From Saccharomonospora amisosensis (lineage in GTDB: Bacteria; Actinomycetota; Actinomycetes; Mycobacteriales; Pseudonocardiaceae): a stretch of DNA of 64,000 bases. Of the stretch, positions 17,066 through 26,053 are shown piece by piece (positions within the stretch are counted from its first letter, which is position 1; each line of letters starts with the position of its first letter). Position numbers and translations under genes: made by a program. The notes under the pieces are model-generated. The model saw nothing but the letters and a program-made list of their open reading frames with translations. It did no database searches and was not told the DNA's origin. Location: the NCBI RefSeq assembly GCF_011761185.1, contig NZ_JAAOYM010000001.1, forward strand, positions 1,178,001-1,242,000. Reading direction: 5' to 3'.

Positions 17066-18271
17066 ATGGCGGTCACCACGCAAGGCGGACCCGAGGCGGC
17101 GGGAAGGGTGCACACGGCCGCGTTCTGGCTGGTCGCGGTAGCGCTGTTCCTGCTCATGTTCGCCGCGAGCGCGCCCTCGCCGCTATACGTCGTTTACCAG
17201 CGGATGTGGGGCTTCACGCCCGCGACGCTGACCGCGGTTTTCGCCGTGTACGTGCTCGGCCTGCTGGTCATGCTGGTGTCGGCCGGTGCGCTGTCGGACT
17301 ACGTCGGCCGCAAACCAGTGCTGGTCAGCGCCATCGTCGCCGAAGCGGGCAGCATGCTGCTGTTCGTGCTCGCCAGCGATGTCGGTTGGCTGTACGCGGC
17401 GCGGATTCTGCAGGGCCTCGCCACCGGTGCGGCGACAGGAGCCATCAGCGCGGCACTGATCGACCTCGAGCGCAAACCGGGTACGGGCGCGCTGGTGAAC
17501 AGCGCGACACCCACCGCGGGCCTTGCCGTCGGCGCACTTGGGGTGGGGTTGCTCGTACAGTTCGCTCCCGCCCCGACGAAGCTGGTGTACATCCTGCTGC
17601 TGGTGGCGTTCATCGGCACGGTCATAGCGCTGCTGTTCATCCCGGAACCCGTGCGTCGAAAGCCCGGCGCGCTGCGTTCGCTTCGCCCTCGGCTCGGGGT
17701 TCCACCCGGCAAACTGCGTGCTTTCCTTGTGGCGCTGCCCTCGCTGGTGGTGCCGTGGATGCTCGGTGGCCTCTACCTGTCGCTCGGCCGCTCGCTCGTG
17801 GTCGACATTCTCGGCATCGCCAACCCGGTGGCGGGCGGGCTCGTCGTGTTCCTGCTCACCGGCACCGGTGCGGTGGCGTCCGTGCTGGCGAGGAACTGGG
17901 CACCGCAGGCCGCGATGACCGTGGGCGCGAGCGCGCTGGCGATCGGTGTGGCCGCGGTGCTGATCGCGCTCGCGGTGGCCTTCGCGCCGCTGTTCTTCGC
18001 CGCCACCGTACTTGGCGGGTTCGGCTTCGGTGTCACGTTCCTCGGCGCGTTCCGCACCGCCACCGGACTGGCCGAGCCCGGTGGCAGGGCCGCGCTCGTG
18101 GCGACCATCTACACGGCCTGCTACCTGTCCTTCAGCCTGCCCTCGCTCGCGGCCGGGCTCGCGGCCACCCACGTCGGCCTTCCGGCGACGGCCACCTGGT
18201 ACGGGCTCATGGTGATCACCTTTGCGGTCGTCGCGATCGTGGCGAGGCGGTTCTCCCAGAGGGTACGGTAG
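17066..18271 (+). CDS. MFS transporter
   Basis: Major facilitator superfamily permease of 401 residues with about 12 hydrophobic segments. The loop 2-3 signature appears as GALSDYVGRKPVLV, and segment 5 carries GLAVGALGVGLLVQFAP. The ATG immediately follows the stop of the CoA-binding protein gene, so translation is probably coupled. Substrate is unknown; the twelve-helix layout and short loops resemble drug or sugar-acid exporters. A second, unrelated-looking MFS gene follows. Confidence 0.85.
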   Translation: MAVTTQGGPEAAGRVHTAAFWLVAVALFLLMFAASAPSPLYVVYQRMWGFTPATLTAVFAVYVLGLLVMLVSAGALSDYVGRKPVLVSAIVAEAGSMLLFVLASDVGWLYAARILQGLATGAATGAISAALIDLERKPGTGALVNSATPTAGLAVGALGVGLLVQFAPAPTKLVYILLLVAFIGTVIALLFIPEPVRRKPGALRSLRPRLGVPPGKLRAFLVALPSLVVPWMLGGLYLSLGRSLVVDILGIANPVAGGLVVFLLTGTGAVASVLARNWAPQAAMTVGASALAIGVAAVLIALAVAFAPLFFAATVLGGFGFGVTFLGAFRTATGLAEPGGRAALVATIYTACYLSFSLPSLAAGLAATHVGLPATATWYGLMVITFAVVAIVARRFSQRVR

Positions 18272-18276
18272 GGCAC

Positions 18277-19485
18277 ATGCCGTTTCTTTGACGTCCGGTA
18301 CCTGAGACCGCCCGGCCGCTCACCCGGCTGATCCGGCTGTGGGCGGTGCTGGCCGACGCCGTACCGCTGTACACGCTGCTCTTCGCCGAAACCGGGCTCA
18401 CCGAGGCGCAGATCTCGGCGCTGTTCGCCCTCTGGTCCGTTGTGGGCGTGCTGGGGGAGGTGCCGACGGGGGCGCTGGCCGACCGGTTCTCCCGCAGGAC
18501 CGCGCTCGTGGCTGGGTCCGTGGCGCAGGCCGCCTGCTACGCGCTGTGGACCGCCTACCCCGGGTTCCTGGCATTCGCCGCCGGTTTCGTGTTGTGGGGA
18601 CTTGGCGGCACTCTCGTCTCAGGGGCGCTCGAGGCGCTGCTGTACGACGGGTTGACCGCCGAGGGGGCGGGTGAGCACTTCGCCCGCGTCTACGGCGACG
18701 TCCACGCCCTGGGGTTGGTCGCGCAGTTGCCCGCCGCCGTGGCCGCTACGTTGCTCTACCCGGTCGGCGGTTTCGCGCTGGTCGGCTGGGCCAGTGTCGG
18801 TATGTGCCTCGCCGCCGCGTTCGTCGCCTCTCGGCTGCCGGAGCCGCCCAGGGCCGTTGCCGAGCCTGTTGCCGAGCCTGCTGCCGAGCAGCGGACCCGG
18901 TACCTGTCCACCCTGCGCACGGGCATGCGGGAGGCGTTACGCCGTCCGCTGGTGCGTGGCGCCGTGCTCGCGGTCGCGTTGCTGGCCTCGCTCGACGGGG
19001 TGGAGGAGTACTTTCCGCTGCTGGCCGGGCAGTGGCAGGTGCCGGTGACGTGGATTCCGCTTGCGGTGGTGGCCATCCCGCTGGCTGGCGCGGCGGGTTC
19101 GGCGCTGGCAGGAAGGCTGGGGCTGTACCGGCTGCGGGCAAGCAGGCTGGCGCTGCTGCTCGCGGCGTCCGTACCGCCACTGCTGGTGGCATCGGTGCTG
19201 GCGCGGCCAGGGGGCCTGGTCGCGGTGGCGGCCTGCTACGCCGTCTACCGTGCCGTGCTGGTGGTTGGCAGTGCCCGGCTGCAGGAGCGAATCGAGAGCA
19301 CGTCGCGAGCCACCGTGACCTCCGTCGCCGGGCTCGGCACCGACCTCGCCTCGCTGCTGCTGTTCGGCGCGTGGGCGCTGGCAGGCCTGCCAGCCGTGGC
19401 CGTACTGGCGCTGCTGGTGGCGGCCGCGCTGCCGTACGGATTGCGGACGGTGGGCTCGAGAGTCCGCGGCCGGGCGCCAACGTGA
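18277..19485 (+). CDS. MFS transporter with in-frame TGA near the N-terminus; intact frame from GTG 18346
   Basis: Second MFS permease. The undisturbed reading frame begins at GTG 18346 (379 residues) and encodes about 11-12 membrane segments with ALADRFSRRTALVAG in loop 2-3. That start falls inside the first membrane segment (IRLWAVLADAVPLYTLLF), cutting off its beginning. In the same frame, ATG at 18277 is preceded seven bases upstream by TACGGT, a -10-like element, but codon 5 is TGA (18289-18291). No ATG, GTG or TTG lies between that TGA and 18346. The gene is therefore truncated, uses a rare CTG start, or is interrupted by a nonsense change or sequencing error. Substrate unknown. Confidence 0.7.
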
Positions 19486-19528
19486 GATCATGCTCCGGTC
19501 GGCGCCGTTCCGGGAGGAGGCAGCAGCG

Positions 19529-20308
19529 ATGTCCGATGATCCGGTACGGGTGGAACGGCAGGGACAGGTGGCGACGGTGATCCTGTCGCGGCCGGGGGCG
19601 CGCAACGCCGTGGACGGACCGACCGGCGCCGCGCTCGCCGACGCGTTCGCCGCTTTCGAAGCCGACGACTCGTTGTCGGTGGCCGTGCTGTGGGGCGAAG
19701 GAGGCACCTTCTGCGCTGGGGCCGATCTCAAGGCCATCGGCACACCTAGTGGAAACCGGGTGGAGCCGGACGGTGCGGGTCCGATGGGGCCGACAAGGAT
19801 GCGGCTGAGCAAGCCGGTGATCGCGGCGGTACGTGGTCACGCCGTCGCGGGCGGGTTGGAGCTCGCGTTGTGGTGCGACCTGCGGGTGGCCTCGGAGGAC
19901 GCGGTCTTCGGGGTGTTTTGCAGGCGCTGGGGTGTGCCGCTCATCGACGGCGGGACGGTGCGGCTGCCGAGGTTGATCGGCGCGAGCAGGGCGATGGATC
20001 TGGTGCTCACCGGCCGTGCCGTGGACGCCGATGAGGCGTTGCGCATCGGGCTGGTCAACCGGGTCGTGCCGGACGGCGAGGAGCGGGCGCGGGCCGAGGA
20101 GCTTGCCGCCGAGCTGGCCCGCTTCCCGCAGACCTGCCTGCGAAACGATCGGCTTTCCCTCCTCGAGCAGGAGGGCCTGCCGCAGCAGCAGGCGATGGCG
20201 GTGGAGTGGCGGCACGGGATGACCTCGCTCGCCGCCGACGCCGAGGCTGGAGCTCGCCGGTTCGCATCCGGCGCGGGAAGGGGCGGCTCGTTCTCCGACC
20301 TCGGCTGA
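19529..20308 (+). CDS. Enoyl-CoA hydratase/isomerase (crotonase) family protein
   Basis: Crotonase-fold enzyme of 259 residues. The CoA/oxyanion segments GTFCAGADLKAI (about residue 65) and AVRGHAVAGGLELALWCDLRVAS (about residue 105) are present, followed by VFGVFCRRWGVPLIDGGTVRLPRLIG, where family members carry catalytic acids. Acts on an acyl-CoA, usually hydrating an enoyl-CoA, in fatty acid or aromatic catabolism. ATG 19529 has GGAGGAGG upstream; an upstream in-frame ATG at 19490 lacks one. It stands alone and converges on the GH3 gene with nine bases between stops. Confidence 0.87.
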   Translation: MSDDPVRVERQGQVATVILSRPGARNAVDGPTGAALADAFAAFEADDSLSVAVLWGEGGTFCAGADLKAIGTPSGNRVEPDGAGPMGPTRMRLSKPVIAAVRGHAVAGGLELALWCDLRVASEDAVFGVFCRRWGVPLIDGGTVRLPRLIGASRAMDLVLTGRAVDADEALRIGLVNRVVPDGEERARAEELAAELARFPQTCLRNDRLSLLEQEGLPQQQAMAVEWRHGMTSLAADAEAGARRFASGAGRGGSFSDLG

Positions 20309-20317
20309 GCACCGGCT

Positions 20318-22627
20318 TCAGCCGGAAAGCACCGTCACCTCGGCTGGGGTTGTCAGCACCCGGTCGGGCCCGACCTGACGCAGTGGACCGGTCAACTCGA
20401 ACCGGCCCGAGCACGGCAGGTCCGCCACGGAGGCACCCACGAAGACCTCCACCGTGCCCGGTTCGACAATCCTGCGAAGGTCGGCCCCGGTGAAGCTGGT
20501 TCGGTCGGCGTGCAGCCGGAAGGTCACCCTGGCCAGCCCGCCCGCGGGCAGGCGCAGCCGCGCGTACCCCGCCAGTTGTCGCACCGGCCTGGTCACCTGT
20601 GCCAGCACGTCCCGCAGGTACAGCTGCACCACTTCCTCGCCCGCTCGCTCACCGGCGTTGCGGACCTCCACCGAGATCAACACCTCGCCGTCGGTGGGCA
20701 CGCGTTCCGCGCTCAGCCGCAGCCGCTCGTAGCGGAACTCGGTGAACGACAGCCCGTGCCCGAAGGGGAACAGCGGGGTGGGGTCGAGGTTGCTGATGCC
20801 CTGACTGTTGCCGCCGAGCGGCGGGTGCAGGTAGGTGGCGGGCTGGCCACCAGGGTCGCGGGGAAGCTGCACCGGAAGCCTGCCGCTCGGGTTGATCCGG
20901 CCGCTGAGCACACCCGCCACGGCGGGGCCACCCTCCTCGCCCGGCAGGAACGCCTGCACCAGCGCGGCCGCGCGGTCGGTGTACCTGCCCAGCGCGTACG
21001 GCCGCCCCGAGACCACGACCACGACAACCGGTGTTCCGGTTGCCAGCAACTCGTCGAGCAACCGGTCCTGCACACCGGGAAGACTCAGGTCGGCTGCGTC
21101 GCAGCCCTCCCCCGAGGTGCCGCCGCCGAACATGCCCGCCCTGTCGCCCACCACGGCCACACAGATGTCGGCCTGCTTCGTCACCGCGACGGCATCGGCG
21201 ATACCGGAGGTGTCGGCTTCGCTGACCGGGCAACCCAGGCTCGCGGTGACGTCGGCGTCAGGTAGCTCCGCCCGCAGCGCCGCGACCAGTGAGGGCACTT
21301 CGACACCGAGGTCCAGTTCCGGATACCTCGGCAGCACGTGGTTGGGGTAGGAGTAGCAGCCCAGGAACGCCTGCGGGTCATCGGCGCAGGGTCCCACCAC
21401 GGCGACGCGCCCGGACTCGGCCGCCAGCGGCAGCGTGCCGTCGTTGGCGAGTAGCACCACGCAGCGTTCGGCGAGCTGCCTCGCCAGTTCCCGGTTACGC
21501 GGAGAGTCCAGGTCCACGCGAGCGCCCGGGTCCGGTTGCGGGGCCCAGTCGGGGTCGAGCAGGCCGAGCTGTGCCTTCTGCCGTAGCAGGCGCGACACCG
21601 AACGGTCGACGACGTCCTCGGCGAGTTCCCCGGAACGCACCAGTTCGAGCAGTTCCTTGCCGTAGCACAGGGTGTGCGGCAGCTCCACGTCGATGCCCGC
21701 AGCCAGCGCGAGCGCGCCCGCGCCCGCGGAGGTGTCCGCGACACCGTGCATGGTCCGCAGAAACGGGATCGCCCAGTAGTCGGACACCACGACGCCGTCG
21801 AAGCCCCACTCTTGCCGCAGCACCGTCGTCAGCAACTCGCCGCTGGCGGCGACGGGCACACCGTCGAGGTCGACGTATGCGTTCATCACCGAGCGTGCGC
21901 CGCCGTCGCGGATCGCCAGTTCGAAGGGAGGCAGCAGCACGTCGCGAAGCTCACGCGGACCGATCGACACCGGGGCGTGGTTGCGGGCGGCGCGGGAGGC
22001 GGAGTAGCCGACGAAGTGTTTCAGGGTCGCGATGATCCCGCCGTCCTCCAACCCACGCACATACGCGGTGCCCATGGTGGCCACCAGGTACGGGTCCTCG
22101 CCCATGGTCTCCTCGACGCGTCCCCACCTCGGATCGCGCACGACGTCGAGTACCGGCGAAAGACCTTGGTGCACTCCCACTGATCGCATGTCCTCGGCGA
22201 TGGCTGCCGCCATCCGCTCGACAAGGCCGGGGGCGAACGTCGCGGCGCAGGCCAGCGGGGACGGGTACACGGTGGCGCCGTAGGTGGTGAACCCGGTGAG
22301 GCATTCCTCGTGCACGATCGCGGGGATGCCCAGCCGCGTGTTGTCGACGACCTCGCGCTGCAGGGCGGCGATCCGGTTCACCCCCTGTGCCGCGCTGACC
22401 GGCGCGGTGCCGAACACGCGGGTGAGGTGACCGAGGCCGTGCTCGCCGTTCGATCCACCGCGCGCGAACACTTCCTGCATGGGTGCGACGTTGCCGCTGA
22501 TCTCGTCGTTGCCCGGCCACACGCTGCCAAGCTGGGCCAGCTTCTCCTCCAGCGTCAGCTCGGCCAGCAAGGCTTCCGCGCGCCGCCACGCGGGCAAGGA
22601 AGGGTCGCGCCACGTCGGTTCCGTCAT
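20318..22627 (-). CDS. Glycoside hydrolase family 3 (beta-glucosidase/beta-xylosidase type)
   Basis: Hydrolase of 769 residues releasing terminal beta-linked sugars from oligosaccharides. The N-terminal barrel includes NTRLGIPAIVHEECLTG and the nucleophile region GFDGVVVSDYWAI with the conserved aspartate. A GH3 C-terminal sandwich with VVVVVSGRPYAL and a C-terminal fibronectin III-like domain (EVRNAGERAGEEVVQLYLRD) follow. No signal peptide is evident, so it is probably cytoplasmic and acts on imported oligosaccharides. I favour ATG 22627 (GGGAG four bases upstream); ATG 22642 would overlap the lacI stop as ATGA and is the alternative. It lies downstream of the LacI regulator and divergent from the sugar ABC importer. 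Confidence 0.9.
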   Translation of the reverse strand: MTEPTWRDPSLPAWRRAEALLAELTLEEKLAQLGSVWPGNDEISGNVAPMQEVFARGGSNGEHGLGHLTRVFGTAPVSAAQGVNRIAALQREVVDNTRLGIPAIVHEECLTGFTTYGATVYPSPLACAATFAPGLVERMAAAIAEDMRSVGVHQGLSPVLDVVRDPRWGRVEETMGEDPYLVATMGTAYVRGLEDGGIIATLKHFVGYSASRAARNHAPVSIGPRELRDVLLPPFELAIRDGGARSVMNAYVDLDGVPVAASGELLTTVLRQEWGFDGVVVSDYWAIPFLRTMHGVADTSAGAGALALAAGIDVELPHTLCYGKELLELVRSGELAEDVVDRSVSRLLRQKAQLGLLDPDWAPQPDPGARVDLDSPRNRELARQLAERCVVLLANDGTLPLAAESGRVAVVGPCADDPQAFLGCYSYPNHVLPRYPELDLGVEVPSLVAALRAELPDADVTASLGCPVSEADTSGIADAVAVTKQADICVAVVGDRAGMFGGGTSGEGCDAADLSLPGVQDRLLDELLATGTPVVVVVVSGRPYALGRYTDRAAALVQAFLPGEEGGPAVAGVLSGRINPSGRLPVQLPRDPGGQPATYLHPPLGGNSQGISNLDPTPLFPFGHGLSFTEFRYERLRLSAERVPTDGEVLISVEVRNAGERAGEEVVQLYLRDVLAQVTRPVRQLAGYARLRLPAGGLARVTFRLHADRTSFTGADLRRIVEPGTVEVFVGASVADLPCSGRFELTGPLRQVGPDRVLTTPAEVTVLSG

Positions 22628-22638
22628 CGTTCTCCCTG

Positions 22639-23661
22639 TCATGAGATGGCTGCCGTCGAGTCGCGCACGACGAGTTTCGTGGCGAGTTCGACGTGGTGAG
22701 AGTCCAGACTTTCGCCGTCGATCAGGCGCAACAGCGTGCGCAGCGCGACCCGGCCCATGTCCGGCAGCGGCTGCCGGACGACTGTCAGCGCGGGTGTGGC
22801 GAGCGTGGCCAGGATGGTGTCGTCGAAGCCGACGACGCTGAGGTCTTGCGGCACCCGCAGGCCACGCCGTCTGGCGGCCTCCATGACTCCCACCGCCGTC
22901 GCGTCGCTGGCCGCGAACACGGCGGTTGGTCGTCGTGACAGATCCAGCAGCCGCCCGCCCATCTCGAGGCCGTCCGGGTAACCGAACGCGCCGTGCAGCA
23001 CGAGCGAGTCGTCCGCGGCGACCCCGGCCTTCTCCAGCGCGGCGCGGTAGCCGTGCAGCCTCGCGCGTGCGCAGGACGCCTGCCGCGGTCCACCCGCGAA
23101 CGCGATGCGCCGGTGCCCGAGCGAGAGCAGGTGTTCGGTAGCGGCCAACCCCCCTGACCAGTTGGTGGCTCCGACACTGGTCACCTCTACCCGCGGCAGG
23201 TTCAGTGGGTCGATCACCACAAGCGCGATGCCCGCCTTGGCGAAGGCCTCGACCTGTTCCAGGCTCAGCTCGGAGGTCACCACGATCAGGCCCTCACGCC
23301 CGCCTGTCCTCAGTTTGCCTGCCCAACTCGCCGCTTCGGCCGCCTTGCCTGTGGGCGCTCTGCCGACGACCACGTCGACCCCCGCCTCCGCGCCCGCCTG
23401 CGTGACCCCGCGCAACACCTCGAGCGAGTAGGGGCTGACCAGATCGTCGAAGACCAGGTCCACGATCCGGTTCTGGTTCGCGTTGCGGCGACCGGACGCG
23501 GGCACATAGCCCAATTCCCTCACCGCCTTCTCCACCCTGCTGCGGGTGGCCGCGGCGACGTCTCCCCTGCCGTTCAGCACCTTCGACGCCGTCGGCAGCG
23601 ACACGCCCGCGGCTTCGGCCACCATGGCCAGGGTTGTCCGCTGCCCGGCACCAGCTCGCAC
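22639..23661 (-). CDS. LacI-family transcriptional regulator
   Basis: Repressor of 340 residues. The N-terminal helix-turn-helix (TTLAMVAEAAGVSLPTASKVLNGRGDV) and hinge (RSRVEKAVRELGYVPA) are followed by a periplasmic-binding-protein-like sensor domain (FDDLVSPYSLEVLRG, VVGFDDTILA). GTG 23661 is chosen because GGAGG lies six bases upstream; the frame is open further upstream, but the family homology starts here. It is probably transcribed with the GH3 gene and represses both that unit and the divergent ABC importer, with release by an oligosaccharide. The CebR/cebEFG/bglC arrangement of Streptomyces is similar, but the CebR box TGGGAGCGCTCCCA is not visible in the intergenic region. Confidence 0.88.
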   Translation of the reverse strand: MRAGAGQRTTLAMVAEAAGVSLPTASKVLNGRGDVAAATRSRVEKAVRELGYVPASGRRNANQNRIVDLVFDDLVSPYSLEVLRGVTQAGAEAGVDVVVGRAPTGKAAEAASWAGKLRTGGREGLIVVTSELSLEQVEAFAKAGIALVVIDPLNLPRVEVTSVGATNWSGGLAATEHLLSLGHRRIAFAGGPRQASCARARLHGYRAALEKAGVAADDSLVLHGAFGYPDGLEMGGRLLDLSRRPTAVFAASDATAVGVMEAARRRGLRVPQDLSVVGFDDTILATLATPALTVVRQPLPDMGRVALRTLLRLIDGESLDSHHVELATKLVVRDSTAAIS

Positions 23662-23676
23662 AGCAACCTCCGCAAC

Positions 23677-23692
23677 TATTTCTCGAAAACTT
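23677..23692. promoter_or_regulatory. Candidate LacI operator next to lacI
   Basis: TATTTCTCGAAAACTT contains TTTC and GAAA arms separated by two bases and lies 16 bases before the lacI start. It resembles the 23779-23793 palindrome but has a different spacer, so the assignment is tentative. Confidence 0.35.
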
Positions 23693-23778
23693 GCGGCCAC
23701 TATAGCCCGAGTTCGCTGCCTGGCCAGTGTCTTGACTGGCGCGTTTCCTCGCCATATGGTGCGCTGCAACTCTTTTGG

Positions 23779-23793
23779 ACTTTTCCGAAAAGT
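23779..23793. promoter_or_regulatory. Candidate LacI operator before the sugar ABC importer
   Basis: ACTTTTCCGAAAAGT is an inverted repeat with seven-base arms around a single central base, 28 bases before the ATG of the binding-protein gene. Position and symmetry fit an operator for the divergent LacI regulator. Confidence 0.5.
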
Positions 23794-23821
23794 TTCGATC
23801 CTTCGATGAGGAAGGAACACC

Positions 23822-25129
23822 ATGAGACTGGGCAACCGGCGCTCGGCGTTACTGGCGGGGGCTGTGACCGTGCTGCTGACGCTGGTCACCGCCTGCGGTA
23901 CGAGTGGTCCCGGCGCGAATTCCGGTGCGTCGGCGTGGGCGCTCACCGGCGGCGACGAGCAGACCATCCGCACGTCGTTCGAGTCGTGGAACGAAGGTCA
24001 CCCCGACTCGGCGATCAACGTGGAGTTCTTCGCCAACGACGCCTACAAGCAGAAGATCCGCACGGCGATCGGCGCGAACGACGCACCGACCCTGATCTTC
24101 GGCTGGGGCGGCGGCACGCTCAAGGAGTGGGTGGCGGGCGGCAAGGTCGCCGACCTCAGTGCCGAGATCGACAAGTCGCCGCAGCTCGTGGACAAGTTCC
24201 TGCCCTCGGTACTTGAGACGGGCAAGGTGGAAGGCAAGACCTACGCGTTGCCCAACAACGGGATGCAACCCGTGCTGCTGTACTACAACAAGGACGTCTT
24301 CGCCAAGGTTGGTGCCGAGCCGCCGAGGACATGGCAGGACCTGATGGCGCTGGTGCCGAAGTTCAAGCAGGCAGGCATCGCCCCGCTGGCGATAGGTGGG
24401 CAGAGCAAGTGGCCGCAGCTGATGTGGGAGGAGTACCTCGTCGACCGCATCGGTGGGCCCGAGGTGTTCAACGCCATCGCGGCCAACGAGCCGGGGGCGT
24501 GGTCGCATCCCGCGATCAAGCAGGCGAACCGCATGATCCAGGAACTCGTCGCCGCCGGCGGTTTCGTGAAGGGCTTCAACTCCATCGCCTCCGACAGCGC
24601 CGCCGACTCCGCACTGCTCTACACCGGGAAGGCGGCGATGCTGCTGATGGGCTCCTGGGCGTACCCCACGATCAAGGAGTCGGCGCCGGACTTCATCGCC
24701 GAAGGCAAGCTGGGTTACACCACCTTCCCGACCGTCGAAGGTGGTAAGGGCGACCCCGCGAACATCGTGGGTAACCCCGCCAACTTCTGGGCGGTTTCGG
24801 CGCAGGCCAGCGACGAGGACAAGCGCGTGGCGCTGGAGTACCTCAGCAACGGCATGATGAACGACGCCTATGTGGACACCCTGCTCTCTGGTGGTTCAGT
24901 GCCGCCGGTCGCGGGCATCGAGGACAAGTTCGCCGGTACCGACGAGCCGGAATACCTCTCCTTCGTCTACGAGTTGGCCAGCGATGCGCCGAGTTTCCAG
25001 CTGTCGTGGGACCAGGCACTGTCGCCGAAGCAGGCTGACGCGCTGCTGAACAACCTGGAGCGACTGTTCCTCAACGAGATCACACCGGAGCAGTTCTCGG
25101 CGAACATGGACAAGACGATCGAACGGTGA
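23822..25129 (+). CDS. ABC sugar transporter, solute-binding lipoprotein
   Basis: Extracellular binding protein (family 1) of 435 residues. A basic N-terminus and hydrophobic stretch end in the lipobox LVTAC with cysteine 25, so it should be lipid-anchored outside the membrane. The mature part shows GWGGGTLKEWVAGGKVADLS and TYALPNNGMQPVLLYYNKDVF, typical of oligosaccharide-binding proteins. It is first in an operon with two permeases. The stop overlaps the first permease start by four bases. The ATG follows GAGGAAGGAAC. The ligand is probably a beta-linked oligosaccharide, judged only from the neighbouring GH3 gene. Confidence 0.92.
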   Translation: MRLGNRRSALLAGAVTVLLTLVTACGTSGPGANSGASAWALTGGDEQTIRTSFESWNEGHPDSAINVEFFANDAYKQKIRTAIGANDAPTLIFGWGGGTLKEWVAGGKVADLSAEIDKSPQLVDKFLPSVLETGKVEGKTYALPNNGMQPVLLYYNKDVFAKVGAEPPRTWQDLMALVPKFKQAGIAPLAIGGQSKWPQLMWEEYLVDRIGGPEVFNAIAANEPGAWSHPAIKQANRMIQELVAAGGFVKGFNSIASDSAADSALLYTGKAAMLLMGSWAYPTIKESAPDFIAEGKLGYTTFPTVEGGKGDPANIVGNPANFWAVSAQASDEDKRVALEYLSNGMMNDAYVDTLLSGGSVPPVAGIEDKFAGTDEPEYLSFVYELASDAPSFQLSWDQALSPKQADALLNNLERLFLNEITPEQFSANMDKTIER

Positions 25130-26052
25130 GCGCCGTGGTCGACCACTCCCCGGCGGTGGGGATGAAAACCGGTGCGGTCGAAACCGGCCGCACCGGGCCT
25201 CACCCGGTCATGGCGGCGCCCGCGCTGGCGTTCTTCGCGGTCTTCGCGCTGGTGCCACTCGGTGGGGTTGTCGTGTTGAGCATGCTGAACTGGGACGGCA
25301 TCGGCGCGATGACCTGGGCGGGCCTGGCGAACTGGGCGAGCGCGCTACGCGACCCCGGCACCTACCACGCGCTCTGGCTGTCCGTGCAGGTGATGGTGCT
25401 GAGCTGGCTGGTGCAGACCCCCATCTCGTTGCTGCTCGGCGTGCTCGTCGCGGCGCGTGGCCGCTACCGTGCCGTGCTCGGAGTGCTGTATTTCCTGCCG
25501 ATGCTGCTGTCGTCGGCCGCGATCGCCATCGCCTTCAAGGCACTGCTGGACCCCAACTTCGGGATGAGCCTGGCCTTCGGTGCCGAGTGGCTGTCGCAGG
25601 ACTGGCTGGGTGGCGCCGATCTCGCACTCTACGTGGTGGTGTTCGTGATCGCCTGGCAGTTCGTGCCGTTCCACACCCTGCTGTACCAGGCGGGTGTGCG
25701 GCAGATCCCGCGGTCGTTGTACGAGGCGGCGGAGATCGACGGCGCGGGCCGGATGAGGCAGTTCCTCCACATCACCCTGCCGCAGCTGCGCTACACGATC
25801 ATCACCTCGTCAACGCTCATGCTTGTCGGTTCGCTCACCTACTTCGATCTGGTCTACGTGCTTACCGCGGGTGGCCCTGGCGAGGCGACCCGCATCCTGC
25901 CGCTCGACATGTATCTGCACGGCTTCTCCGCCAACCAGATGGGGTTGGCGAGCGTGCTCGCGGTGATCCTGGTCGGCGCCGGGCTGGCGCTGGCGCTGGG
26001 ACTGTCCAAGCTGGCGAGTTTCGGTCGCGGCAGTCAACTGGAGGGTGCCTGA
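25126..26052 (+). CDS. ABC sugar transporter permease (MalF/LacF type)
   Basis: Inner-membrane permease of 308 residues with six predicted helices. The cytoplasmic EAA loop reads LYEAAEIDGAGRMRQFLHITLPQL near residue 205, the contact for the ATPase. The GTG overlaps the binding-protein stop (GTGA). The N-terminal 25 residues are polar and poorly conserved-looking, so a later start is possible. It pairs with the next gene as a heterodimer. Confidence 0.9.
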   Translation: MSAVVDHSPAVGMKTGAVETGRTGPHPVMAAPALAFFAVFALVPLGGVVVLSMLNWDGIGAMTWAGLANWASALRDPGTYHALWLSVQVMVLSWLVQTPISLLLGVLVAARGRYRAVLGVLYFLPMLLSSAAIAIAFKALLDPNFGMSLAFGAEWLSQDWLGGADLALYVVVFVIAWQFVPFHTLLYQAGVRQIPRSLYEAAEIDGAGRMRQFLHITLPQLRYTIITSSTLMLVGSLTYFDLVYVLTAGGPGEATRILPLDMYLHGFSANQMGLASVLAVILVGAGLALALGLSKLASFGRGSQLEGA

Positions 26053-26053
26053 C

